DNA from: Legionella bononiensis
Lineage (GTDB): Bacteria; Pseudomonadota; Gammaproteobacteria; Legionellales; Legionellaceae
Assembly (NCBI RefSeq): GCF_016786215.1
Contig: NZ_JADOBG010000022.1
Span: 310,001 to 374,000, forward strand
Length of the DNA stretch: 64,000 nt
Direction: 5' to 3'
A model generated the notes under the pieces. That model searched no databases. It had not been told where the DNA came from and saw only the letters and a list, made by a program, of their open reading frames with translations. Each line of letters starts with the position of its first letter. Position 1 is the stretch's first letter. Shown one piece after another: positions 23,384-31,275 of this stretch. The position numbers and the translations under genes are program-made.

Positions 23384-24613
23384 ATGATTAATATTCTGCT
23401 ATTGCTACTAGCAGTAACATCATCTGATTTCGTTTCACTCCCTTTATCTGCAGTAGAAAAACAATTCACGATGAATGATAACGTTCAGAGCGTGATCCCT
23501 TCCTATAATTATCAATTGAATGAAATAAAAGAAATGTTGCAAAAAGAAGGGGGCACCTTAAGTGCTCCGGTCATCAATAAAGTTCTAAAATCCATCAAAT
23601 GTGCGACAGCTTATAATGTACAGCGTAATAATATACTGACCATTATCGATTATTCTTTGCCTTCGAACGAGAAAAGATTATGGGTCTTTGATTTATATGA
23701 AAAGAAATTACTGTTTCATACTTACGTGTCTCATGGCATCAGATCAGGCACGTTATTAACCAACTATTTTTCAAATAAGTATGACAGTAAAGCCAGTAGT
23801 ATTGGGGTTTATAGAACTGATCAAGCCTATTATGGTCGAGAAGGTCTGTCTTTACGATTGGCTGGGCTCGATAAAAATTTTAATGACAATGCCTATAATC
23901 GATCCGTAGTGATGCATGGCGGCTGGTATGTAGAAGAGAATTTTATCAAACGATACGGTAGGCCTGGACGTAGTTGGGGTTGTCCTGCTCTTCCCATGGA
24001 TCTTTATAAACCGATTATTAATACTATAAAAGATAATTCCCTGATGGTCATTTATTATCCCAGTGACGAATGGTTTGGAAAATCCAAATTTTTAACCTGT
24101 GATGCTGTAGATCATTCAGCGAATTCAAATGTACAGATGAGCAAAATCGATTCACCACCTAAAGATGTGGATCTTCGTGAACCGGTGTTGTTTGTTGACA
24201 TCAATAAAAACGACAGGCGTGAAGAAGAGGAACCCATTATCGTGATGTCTGCTAATGCTTATGAACGTGTGTTTCACACTCAGGTACCTTTAGGAAGAAT
24301 GTTGCGTCGTCAAATTAATAATGAAGAGTATGTTGCCTTAAGCAGTAATGAATTTAATAAACTGGTAGTTCAAAATGACAGGGAAGGGCTGGATTCTATT
24401 AATTTCGTGATACCGGTCATTATTATGGTTCGCGGGTATTATGAAACGCAAATGAAACTAATTAATATGGGAAAAATCAATGGAGTGCATTCAAACGCGA
24501 ATACCTCAAATTATTCTGATGATGCGATAACGAGTTATACTATGAACACTGATGTCAAACCAGTGCTCAATTTAAAAGCTACAAATCGCTTCATTCGTTG
24601 GGTGGGACTTTAA
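23384..24613 (+). CDS. Murein L,D-transpeptidase catalytic domain (YkuD_2-like) protein
   Basis: The 409-residue protein starts with a signal peptide (INILLLLLAVTSSDF). The catalytic domain (about residues 80-235) has the motif order of the PF13645 family: FDLYEKKLLFHTYVSHG, the conserved His178 in VVMHGGWYV and the nucleophile Cys200 in RSWGCPALP. Such enzymes form 3-3 cross-links in peptidoglycan or attach proteins to it, using a D,D-carboxypeptidase-trimmed tetrapeptide donor in the periplasm. After residue 240 comes an unusual extension of about 170 residues with an acidic KNDRREEEEP stretch and a second mixed alpha/beta part, absent from the usual members of about 230 residues. AAGGAAATGCT precedes the ATG. 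Convergent with the DUF2177 gene. Confidence 0.85.
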   Translation: MINILLLLLAVTSSDFVSLPLSAVEKQFTMNDNVQSVIPSYNYQLNEIKEMLQKEGGTLSAPVINKVLKSIKCATAYNVQRNNILTIIDYSLPSNEKRLWVFDLYEKKLLFHTYVSHGIRSGTLLTNYFSNKYDSKASSIGVYRTDQAYYGREGLSLRLAGLDKNFNDNAYNRSVVMHGGWYVEENFIKRYGRPGRSWGCPALPMDLYKPIINTIKDNSLMVIYYPSDEWFGKSKFLTCDAVDHSANSNVQMSKIDSPPKDVDLREPVLFVDINKNDRREEEEPIIVMSANAYERVFHTQVPLGRMLRRQINNEEYVALSSNEFNKLVVQNDREGLDSINFVIPVIIMVRGYYETQMKLINMGKINGVHSNANTSNYSDDAITSYTMNTDVKPVLNLKATNRFIRWVGL

Positions 24614-24627
24614 TTTCGCTTTACAAG

Positions 24628-24655
24628 GTTGGCAGATCGAAAAGGATTTGCCAAC
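24628..24655. terminator. Hairpin between convergent genes
   Basis: GTTGGCA (24628-24634) and TGCCAAC (24649-24655) form a stem in the 59-bp gap between the L,D-transpeptidase gene and the convergent DUF2177 gene. AAG and CTT flanks may add pairs. It could serve both directions. Confidence 0.5.
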
Positions 24656-24672
24656 TTTGTGTTCCTTGTGGT

Positions 24673-25080
24673 TCAAACAAAAAACTTTTTAATCCAACAG
24701 CAAAAACCACTGGTGATGCTGCATAGGATAATTCCCCAAAACCAATCAATTAATGAAATATAAAGAGGCCAATTTTTTAGTACCGATAGATTGGTCATAT
24801 CATATATTCCATAGACTATCATACCTAATAACGCGCCGTAGAGTACACTCTGGGATATTTGGTTCTCTGCCAGAGGAAGGACAACATACCATATCATGAC
24901 CGCAAACAGGATGTAGACTATGAAAGCAGCGGGTAGATTCGGTTTTAATTGATTCCCTTCAATATTTAAGAAGTGACCAAGCTGACTAAAATACAATGAT
25001 TTTCCAATCCATCCAATCCATAGAAAATCCAGAAGACAGAATAAAATCATTGTAGGAATAATGCATTTAAGAGCGGTCAT
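24673..25080 (-). CDS. DUF2177 family membrane protein
   Basis: This 135-residue inner-membrane protein has four predicted helices. Its features match DUF2177: FCLLDFLWIGWIGKSLY in helix 1, YGALLGMIVYGIYDMTNLS in helix 3 and the WPLYISLIDWFWGI segment opening helix 4. The gene starts 3 bp after the stop of the DUF2878 gene and has AAGGATTAACTC before its ATG, so it is the last gene of a three-gene operon. DUF2177 and DUF2878 genes often sit near genes of lipid or isoprenoid-like redox metabolism, but no reaction is known. Confidence 0.88.
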   Translation of the reverse strand: MTALKCIIPTMILFCLLDFLWIGWIGKSLYFSQLGHFLNIEGNQLKPNLPAAFIVYILFAVMIWYVVLPLAENQISQSVLYGALLGMIVYGIYDMTNLSVLKNWPLYISLIDWFWGIILCSITSGFCCWIKKFFV

Positions 25081-25083
25081 GAG

Positions 25084-25617
25084 TTAATCCTTAATCATTG
25101 AGTGAGTAGCTGGGAATAAAAACTTTTGACATAAAATAGGAAACAGTACCATCCATATTAATCCAAGAATAATAGAGCTGGTAGTACCTAAATGAAAAAT
25201 GGCTACATGAAATCCTACTCCGCCAAGATATGCGGCGGGAAATCCAATTAAAGCAAGCAGCCAGAGAAAACGATGTAGCAGATTCAGCATTTCTACCAAA
25301 CTGATGCATAACACACTAAAATTTATCCATAGACCCAACATCCATGGGGGAGCAAGGTATGGATAAAAGGGATTGGGTTGAAAATGAATGAGGGATGTTG
25401 CTGTAAAAATACTGTCAATTAAGAACCCCAAACACGACAGACTTAACATAAATAACTTCCAGTTGTTGACTTTGGACAAATCACACCAAAAAAATAATTG
25501 AAGAGAACTGATGGCTAGGGATAAAAGGAGAGGGAGCCAGGCAAAATTGTTTGCGGCCAGGATCAGAGAGCCAAACCAGACGATGTAATAAGTGTAAATG
25601 ACTAATATTTTATTCAT
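25084..25617 (-). CDS. DUF2878 family membrane protein
   Basis: This 177-residue protein has five to six transmembrane helices. The segment APPWMLGLWINFSVL and the later GFPAAYLGGVGFHVAIFHLG are diagnostic of DUF2878. It overlaps the stop of the upstream FAD-monooxygenase gene by 8 bp and has AGGCCAATAC before the ATG, so it is translationally coupled. The role is unknown. Membership of the same operon as a flavoprotein and DUF2177 suggests a shared membrane-bound lipid or quinone modification pathway. Confidence 0.88.
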   Translation of the reverse strand: MNKILVIYTYYIVWFGSLILAANNFAWLPLLLSLAISSLQLFFWCDLSKVNNWKLFMLSLSCLGFLIDSIFTATSLIHFQPNPFYPYLAPPWMLGLWINFSVLCISLVEMLNLLHRFLWLLALIGFPAAYLGGVGFHVAIFHLGTTSSIILGLIWMVLFPILCQKFLFPATHSMIKD

Positions 25618-26830
25618 GTATTGGCCTAAACAGGGGTGGATACTGCTCCAAAGGGATTGATTTGAAATATCCTGTTTTCATACAGGCCAGGGTGAGAAGC
25701 ATCTGGTCTTTGATTAGAGGTGTTTTGCAAAAAGTACCGTGTAACCTGTCTCTTAAAAAACCCATAACACGATTTGAGGATTGGAACCAAGGGGTAACGA
25801 AGCGGCTTGCGGTCTGATAATAATTAAGTTGAGATGTTCTTTTTTCGGTATAAAGGGGCAGAGCTTTTTGAACAGGATATTGGCGCAAACATTCAAACAG
25901 GATTTGGGCATCAATTAAACCCAGATTGGCACCCTGACCTAATTGGGGACTCATGCCATGAGCTGCGTCTCCAATGATAACCACTCTGTTGTCATGCCAT
26001 GGATGGATGTTCACATCCGAATAAGAAGCAAACGCAAATTGATCATGCGAATGAAGTTGATCAAATAATGGTCTTAGTTTGGGCCAAACATTCAGGACCT
26101 GATTTTTCCATGTGGGGAACGGAGTATGCTTCCATTGTGCCAGTTTCGATTGATGTAAACTCCAGAAAAAACTGATCAGTAGGTTCTTGTCCTGATGCCC
26201 CATAGGCAAAATACCGGCCATAATTTCGGTATGCTTGTAAACCTGTTCCAGAACGGTATTGAATTGATGTTGTGTATCCTGGCATATTGCCCATAAAGCA
26301 CCCCATTCGTAGGGTGTGACTTTTATTTTGCAGTTCATGCTATGCCTCAGTTGAGATCGTGAGCCGTCTGCAATAATGACGCAATCATAAGGGCCATAAT
26401 GCGTTCCCTGATTATCTTTAAGATGAACAGATTCCGCTAGGTTTTCAATCCCTGTAATTTCGCAGGGATTAATGATTTTGATGTTTAATTCTGTCATCTT
26501 TTTATAGAGTTCCTCATAGAGGACGGCTCTATGTATGCCTAAACCTCTATGGTGTGGCACCAAATCCGCATACTGCAAATCCAGAACAACTTTATTCTTA
26601 TGATTGATTCCATGCAGCCCCGAAATGGGAGCTCCTCTGGAAATTAGAGATTGAACAATCCCTAAATGGTTCAGCACATCCAGACCCGCTGGTTGTAACA
26701 AGAATCCTGCACCAACAGGTTTTAAATTTTCGACCTTATCAAATACAGTAACTTCAGCATTTAATTGCTTTAAAAAAATGGCAGCAGCAGGGCCAGCAAT
26801 CCCGCATCCAATTACAGCAATTTGTAACAT
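25610..26830 (-). CDS. FAD-dependent aromatic-ring monooxygenase (UbiH/PHBH type)
   Basis: This 406-residue group A flavoprotein hydroxylase has the FAD ADP-binding site VIGCGIAGPAAAIFL (residues 5-19), then VFDKVENLKPVGAGFLLQP. GIHRAVLYEEL (about 98-108) precedes the NAD(P)H-binding DG motif VIIADGSRSQLR. The second FAD motif is VVIIGDAAHGMSPQLGQGANLG (about 284-305). Length and order fit p-hydroxybenzoate or salicylate hydroxylase relatives. The C-terminal 70 residues are basic and hydrophobic and may touch the membrane. AAGGATCAGGTT precedes the ATG. It is the first gene of the operon with DUF2878 and DUF2177. The substrate is unknown. Confidence 0.87.
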   Translation of the reverse strand: MLQIAVIGCGIAGPAAAIFLKQLNAEVTVFDKVENLKPVGAGFLLQPAGLDVLNHLGIVQSLISRGAPISGLHGINHKNKVVLDLQYADLVPHHRGLGIHRAVLYEELYKKMTELNIKIINPCEITGIENLAESVHLKDNQGTHYGPYDCVIIADGSRSQLRHSMNCKIKVTPYEWGALWAICQDTQHQFNTVLEQVYKHTEIMAGILPMGHQDKNLLISFFWSLHQSKLAQWKHTPFPTWKNQVLNVWPKLRPLFDQLHSHDQFAFASYSDVNIHPWHDNRVVIIGDAAHGMSPQLGQGANLGLIDAQILFECLRQYPVQKALPLYTEKRTSQLNYYQTASRFVTPWFQSSNRVMGFLRDRLHGTFCKTPLIKDQMLLTLACMKTGYFKSIPLEQYPPLFRPIHE

Positions 26831-26858
26831 AACCTGATCCTTTTAATGTGCCGAATTA

Positions 26859-27959
26859 TTAAGAATGGGTCACATGAATCGCATAAGGGCCTGTATAGTT
26901 ATCATTCCCTTTACCGAATAAATTATCCAGATCGAAGACATTGGGCATTGAATCATGTCCGTGGACGTAGTTCACAAAAAAATGTTTGCCCGTTGGTTCG
27001 TGATCACGATGTAAAATGGTGTAATCCCTGTTCCATAAAACCTGCTTTATAGGGCTTTGTGTGTTCGACTTTTTGTGTTCCTCATTCAGTTCATTGTAAT
27101 GAACTGTAAACGTACGATTCATTATCCACTGGTGAATCTGATGGTTGATGCTATCGAAACTTTTGGTTAATTCAGCCAGATTCGAATCATTATAAGGAGT
27201 CTTGAGATCCTTTGCCAACTCAGCAAGTATGCCGAGATCGATTGGCGCATGACTATAAACAGTCAGTTCATTTTTTTGTTTGTTATAAGTATAACCTGGA
27301 AACACGAGATGCTTCAGGTAGTGATTCTGAATGATATCCAGTACGTCTTGTCGTTCTATAATACCGCGATCGATGATTCGCCCCAAATGGAGCATTGACT
27401 GTACAGTAGACTCATTTTCTCCCTCACCATAAGGATTGAAGCTGAATGATTGCTCTGGCCGTTCATAAGCACTGAGGAAAAAATTACCGTGATTGGATAA
27501 AACAACGTCAAAAGGAACACCGGCCATATCTAATTTTTTGTAGAGTTGTAAGGTGTAATAATCATTCATTCCCCGATCACATAAATCATCACCAAGAAAT
27601 CTGATTTGATGATGAGAGTTAATTTCAGCAGCATTCAATAGTACCTGAAAATAAGCCAGGTCTTTTGCTGTAAGATCATCCGGACTTTTTTCATAGATAG
27701 AAACAAAGAGTTTATAATCTTCCTTGGTAATTTTTACGACATCATTTCGAATAAGAAAATTAAGTAATTTAAGCGCGTTGCCATGTAAATCACCAATCGT
27801 TACTTCAACCCCGGGTTCGTGTACTGTGATGTGTTCAGGATATTTTTTCAGGTTTACATGATTTATTTGTAATTCATTATATGGTTTTTGTGCCATTGCA
27901 TCGGGTTGTGCCAGGATCACATTCAGTACTATAAAGGCGAGGTAGACTATCGGTTTCAT
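26859..27959 (-). CDS. Wip-like PPP-family phosphatase with a signal peptide
   Basis: This 366-residue metallophosphatase carries all PPP-fold motifs: GDLHGN (Asp57, His59), GDDLCDRG (Asp124, Asp128, Arg129), SNHG (Asn156, His157), YSHAPID and, near the end, YVHGHD. This set, with SNHG rather than GNHE and the late HGHD, is that of Legionella WipA and WipB. The start ATG at 27959 has AGGAAG at 8 bases. An in-frame upstream ATG at 28109 lacks one. With this start the N-terminus (PIVYLAFIVLNVILAQPDA) is a good Sec signal peptide cleaved near residue 23. The protein may therefore be periplasmic or type II secreted and not a Dot/Icm substrate. Two metal ions and a phosphoprotein substrate are expected. 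It is a paralogue of the product of 46838-48463, without that protein's coiled-coil insertion. Confidence 0.8.
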   Translation of the reverse strand: MKPIVYLAFIVLNVILAQPDAMAQKPYNELQINHVNLKKYPEHITVHEPGVEVTIGDLHGNALKLLNFLIRNDVVKITKEDYKLFVSIYEKSPDDLTAKDLAYFQVLLNAAEINSHHQIRFLGDDLCDRGMNDYYTLQLYKKLDMAGVPFDVVLSNHGNFFLSAYERPEQSFSFNPYGEGENESTVQSMLHLGRIIDRGIIERQDVLDIIQNHYLKHLVFPGYTYNKQKNELTVYSHAPIDLGILAELAKDLKTPYNDSNLAELTKSFDSINHQIHQWIMNRTFTVHYNELNEEHKKSNTQSPIKQVLWNRDYTILHRDHEPTGKHFFVNYVHGHDSMPNVFDLDNLFGKGNDNYTGPYAIHVTHS

Positions 27960-28011
27960 TAACGTAACTTCCTGTAAAATATTGATGTCTTCAGGATGTA
28001 CAAAATACTTA

Positions 28012-28042
28012 GGGTGTGTTGATAATTCATCAACTGATTCCC
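28012..28042. repeat. Partial copy of the GGGTATATTGACAACTC repeat
   Basis: GGGTGTGTTGATAATTCATC and the following bases match the inverted right half of the 21622-21692 element, including the CATCAA and ATTCCCA positions. Only one end is recognisable here. Confidence 0.4.
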
Positions 28043-28139
28043 ATGTGATCAATACTAATTTGAAATTCCTCTGGATACAAGTTTGGTTAGAAACCAGTGC
28101 ATTTTGCACTCATTTAAAGATGAAGGATGGCTTAGTCCT

Positions 28140-28230
28140 TGTAGCCCGTATTAGCGAAGCGTAATACGGGGAACCAATGGAATTTCTTGCCACTTCGCTC
28201 CCGTATTACGCTTCGCTAATACGGGCTACA
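28140..28230. repeat. 91-bp inverted repeat (TGTAGCCCGTATTAGCG...)
   Basis: TGTAGCCCGTATTAGCGAAG (from 28140) continues for 31 bp and is perfectly inverted at 28200-28230, with a 29-bp middle. It lies between the phosphatase and the transporter gene and could act as a strong hairpin in RNA. It is of the common REP-like type. Confidence 0.8.
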
Positions 28231-28236
28231 TAGATA

Positions 28237-29466
28237 TTAACTTGATGGCAGTGAGGTTAAGGCAACGGGGTCATGCTTGCTTAATCGGCCTCGGGATAGA
28301 ATTAAATATCCCATTAGAGCAATAAAGCTGACCCACAAGGGGGCAAGCCAGGTCATGTGATGGATATGAGCCTGTTCTGCTGCTGGTAAACTGATTGCTC
28401 CAAGGCTTGCGGATATTGCCCAGACAGTGGATACACCACGACAACGGTATTGAGCGGGAAGTTGGAGGTATAAAAAATAGTAGAGGGCAGAGCACAGCAG
28501 GCCATTGGCCATTACATAAAAAACAAGGCCAAGTAATACCCCGGTTACCGATCCAGATGCAGTAAACATAAATAACACCGGTGCTCCGAAAAAAGCGGCG
28601 ATCATACTGTTTCGTAATAAAAATAACACTTTGGTTGGAGGGGTATAGCGGGCGATAGGTAATGCCAGCAGGGCAGACATTAATTGAGCGATTGATCCCG
28701 CCCAGGCACAGACAACGGGAGATCCTATGCCCTGATCGGTGGCATAGGAAACCCAGAATGCATTACAGATATAAACCGTGACGCTTACAAAGGCTCCCAT
28801 GATACTGATATTAATTATTCCAGGCCATTCTTCCCGGATTATTTGTCTTATCGGTGATTTGTTGGCAATAAATTCGGGAGATTCCGTTAATTTTTTCCGT
28901 AAGCTACATACCCATAGTGAGAGCAGCCCAACTAAAACAAAGATGACGCGCCATAAGCCATCAATTGGTGCTGATTGAACCAAAGCTGCGGTTGCTCCAC
29001 CCAGAAACATGCCTGCAGCACCACTGGCCGCGACAAAGCTGCCTGCAATCAAAGGTTTATGGGATTGATGTTCCACCAGAAACATGGCTGAATTGTTGAT
29101 CTCTCCACCCAAAGCAAGACCTTGGGCGATTCGTAACAGAAGCAATCCCCAGGTTGCACTGATACCTATAACTTCATAGCCAGGAAGAAGGGCTATGCCT
29201 ATAGTCGCCATACCCATTAAAGCTGCAGAAAATATAAGAGGCGTTCTTCGACCATAACCGTCGGCAGAACGCCCGAACAACCAGCCACCTAATGGCCTGG
29301 CGAGAAAGGCTGTAGCAAATAAGGCAAAGGAAAGCATCAAGCTGTAATTTGATGGCGGGAAAAAATTTTTGGCGAATACTGATTTAGCCAGATAGAGGTA
29401 CAAACTGAAATCCAGCCATTCGAGGAAGACCAGGGCAATGACAACCAGTAATGCTTTTCGATTCAT
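28237..29466 (-). CDS. MFS transporter, metabolite:H+ symporter (ProP-like) family
   Basis: This 409-residue protein has twelve predicted transmembrane helices. The MHS-family hallmarks are FLARPLGGWLFGRSADGYGRR in the loop between helices 2 and 3, GIALLPGYEVIGISA, and LLRIAQGLALGGEINNSA, which includes the Gly-Gly-Glu of helix 4. Family members import organic acids, proline or betaine with protons. The substrate here is unknown. Legionella carry many MFS transporters for amino acids and nucleosides, but this one belongs to the symporter branch. I use the ATG at 29466, which has GGAT 6 bases upstream, rather than TTG at 29484. A palindromic repeat array lies just upstream. Confidence 0.85.
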   Translation of the reverse strand: MNRKALLVVIALVFLEWLDFSLYLYLAKSVFAKNFFPPSNYSLMLSFALFATAFLARPLGGWLFGRSADGYGRRTPLIFSAALMGMATIGIALLPGYEVIGISATWGLLLLRIAQGLALGGEINNSAMFLVEHQSHKPLIAGSFVAASGAAGMFLGGATAALVQSAPIDGLWRVIFVLVGLLSLWVCSLRKKLTESPEFIANKSPIRQIIREEWPGIINISIMGAFVSVTVYICNAFWVSYATDQGIGSPVVCAWAGSIAQLMSALLALPIARYTPPTKVLFLLRNSMIAAFFGAPVLFMFTASGSVTGVLLGLVFYVMANGLLCSALYYFLYLQLPAQYRCRGVSTVWAISASLGAISLPAAEQAHIHHMTWLAPLWVSFIALMGYLILSRGRLSKHDPVALTSLPSS

Positions 29467-29485
29467 TCTACAATCCAACAACAAA

Positions 29486-29714
29486 GTAACTTCTCTATAA
29501 ATCCAGGAATTTAGTCATCCTGAACACAGTGAAGGATCTCAAAAAGTTAGCACCGTGCCTCATTGAGGAGATCCCTCGTTACACTCGGGATGACGGTTTG
29601 ATGTGGTCGTCATCCTGAACACAGTGAAGGATCTCCAAATGCAGGCACCGAACCACGTTCAGGAGATCCCTCATTACACTCGGGATGACGGTTCCCGAGG
29701 CTTTTTAGAAGTAC
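29486..29714. repeat. Two palindromic repeats with one clear outer end
   Basis: Two CGTCATCC-family units (about 29513-29595 and 29608-29690) follow a clear outer end, GTAACTTCTC, at 29486-29495. The opposite end, near 29707-29714, is degraded. The element separates the transporter from the acetylation operon. Confidence 0.75.
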
Positions 29715-29725
29715 ACATCAGGATC

Positions 29726-31273
29726 TTAGTTTAACGTATAGTTTTGTGGCAATTTCTTTTCACCGATAACGGCATCGTTTACAACAACCAAAGATACCGA
29801 ATAAGTACCATTGGGTATGTCTTTACGCAGAATGGTGCCAGAAAAGCCTGCCAGATTCAGATGCTTGCCATCATGTTTAAATGCAAGGCTAACACTTTGT
29901 CTTTGTCGTTTAGTCATACTGAAAAAGTACGTGTGTTTGCCATCCGTCAATTTCAGATACAGTTCACTAAGCCCCGCATCCTGATTAGGTAAATACGCCC
30001 AGCCATAGGTAGTGATGCTGTCAGCATTGATGCTGAACTGTTCCAGATCTCCATGGGCTGCCAATGCATGTTCAGGTACGTTGAGTTGAACCGGCTCGGA
30101 ATATAATTGAAAATTCGGCATTGGAAAGATTAAATCGCGTTGAACTTTTTCATAGACAATAATGTCCGGATGATACAGTTCAATAAGAGTTGATAAACTC
30201 CATGCTTTGTTTCCTGGATGAATTCTCACTGTATTATAAAAATCATTATGAAAATAAAAACCCAGCGCTTCGGAGAAACTGTCACCAATTAACAGGCAGG
30301 TTTGTTTATGGTTTAGCGCTTTGTTGATCGTTTGATAGGGCGTGTTCAGGATATTAGGGCTACCTGCCAGCGGATCTATTTTGATTTCTGATCCATTGAA
30401 TTCTTTTCCAACCAAGTCGATTTTTAGTGCTGAAGTATCAGGAAGTGGACTATTTGATTTAATATGGGTAAGTTGGAGAAAATTGGTCAGATCAGAATAG
30501 GTTGTCTGTTGAGGGATAAACTTAAAGTTAATGTGGTTAATTTTAATTCCCTTACGCTGCATCTGTTCCGAAATGGCTTGATAGGCAACGTAGGCACCCA
30601 GATAATTCCAATGGCTGTCGCCTTTCAGATATAAATCGCCGTATTGTTTGCCCAGGGAATTTTTTGCGGTTAATTCCTTCTGCTTTAAACTGACAAAATC
30701 GATTCCATTTGCCGCCATCCCATCTTCAAGAAGTTCCAGTCGATTTTTATTTGTTCCTTTTTGAATATTATCCGGTAAATATTCAGGGTAAATCTCATGT
30801 TTATCTGGCGCAAGAGCCACCAGAAAGGGAACAGAGTACTGGCTGGCTATTTTGCTCATGTGTTTTAAAATGGACAGTTGGATGTATATTTCTTCTTCAG
30901 TAGGTTGATTTTTTCCCGTGTATTGATCAATGGTCGCAGAAAAATCATTGCCCAAAAACAGCCAATCGTCTTTACCCAGTAATGCCTGACCGGGTTTTAT
31001 ACTGGTTCCTAATTTATAAACAATATTGCTTGTGATCTTGCTTAGGGTGGTAATGAGTAATGCACGGTCGATAAACCAGTTTTCAATGCCTTTAAAATCC
31101 GTTCGTCCCAACTTTATAATATTAAATGGGGGGAACGGGTAGGGATCACGATTAAACAACGTCCTTATTTCACTAGCCTGTTTTTCAAAAAAAAGTCCAA
31201 TACCGGGTATGGTTATAATTAGAATAAAGACAAAAATTAAAAATCGGTCGGAATATTTGCTAAAAACGTTCAT
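29726..31273 (-). CDS. AlgJ/AlgX-type SGNH O-acetyltransferase
   Basis: This protein is about 515 residues. An N-terminal membrane anchor (FLIFVFILIITIPGIGLFF) holds a periplasmic SGNH domain. KGDSHWN gives Asp219 and His221, and LLIGDSFSEAL supplies the nucleophile Ser332. WLFLGNDF and APDKHEIYPEYLP are further AlgJ/AlgX landmarks. The last 100 residues form a beta-rich domain not found in AlgJ. Working with the MBOAT protein encoded just upstream, it should transfer acetyl groups to a polysaccharide or glycolipid outside the inner membrane. The ATG at 31273 overlaps nothing but lies 3 bp after the MBOAT stop, with AGG at 8 bases. TTG at 31279 is a weaker option. Confidence 0.85.
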   Translation of the reverse strand: MNVFSKYSDRFLIFVFILIITIPGIGLFFEKQASEIRTLFNRDPYPFPPFNIIKLGRTDFKGIENWFIDRALLITTLSKITSNIVYKLGTSIKPGQALLGKDDWLFLGNDFSATIDQYTGKNQPTEEEIYIQLSILKHMSKIASQYSVPFLVALAPDKHEIYPEYLPDNIQKGTNKNRLELLEDGMAANGIDFVSLKQKELTAKNSLGKQYGDLYLKGDSHWNYLGAYVAYQAISEQMQRKGIKINHINFKFIPQQTTYSDLTNFLQLTHIKSNSPLPDTSALKIDLVGKEFNGSEIKIDPLAGSPNILNTPYQTINKALNHKQTCLLIGDSFSEALGFYFHNDFYNTVRIHPGNKAWSLSTLIELYHPDIIVYEKVQRDLIFPMPNFQLYSEPVQLNVPEHALAAHGDLEQFSINADSITTYGWAYLPNQDAGLSELYLKLTDGKHTYFFSMTKRQRQSVSLAFKHDGKHLNLAGFSGTILRKDIPNGTYSVSLVVVNDAVIGEKKLPQNYTLN

Positions 31274-31275
31274 GA

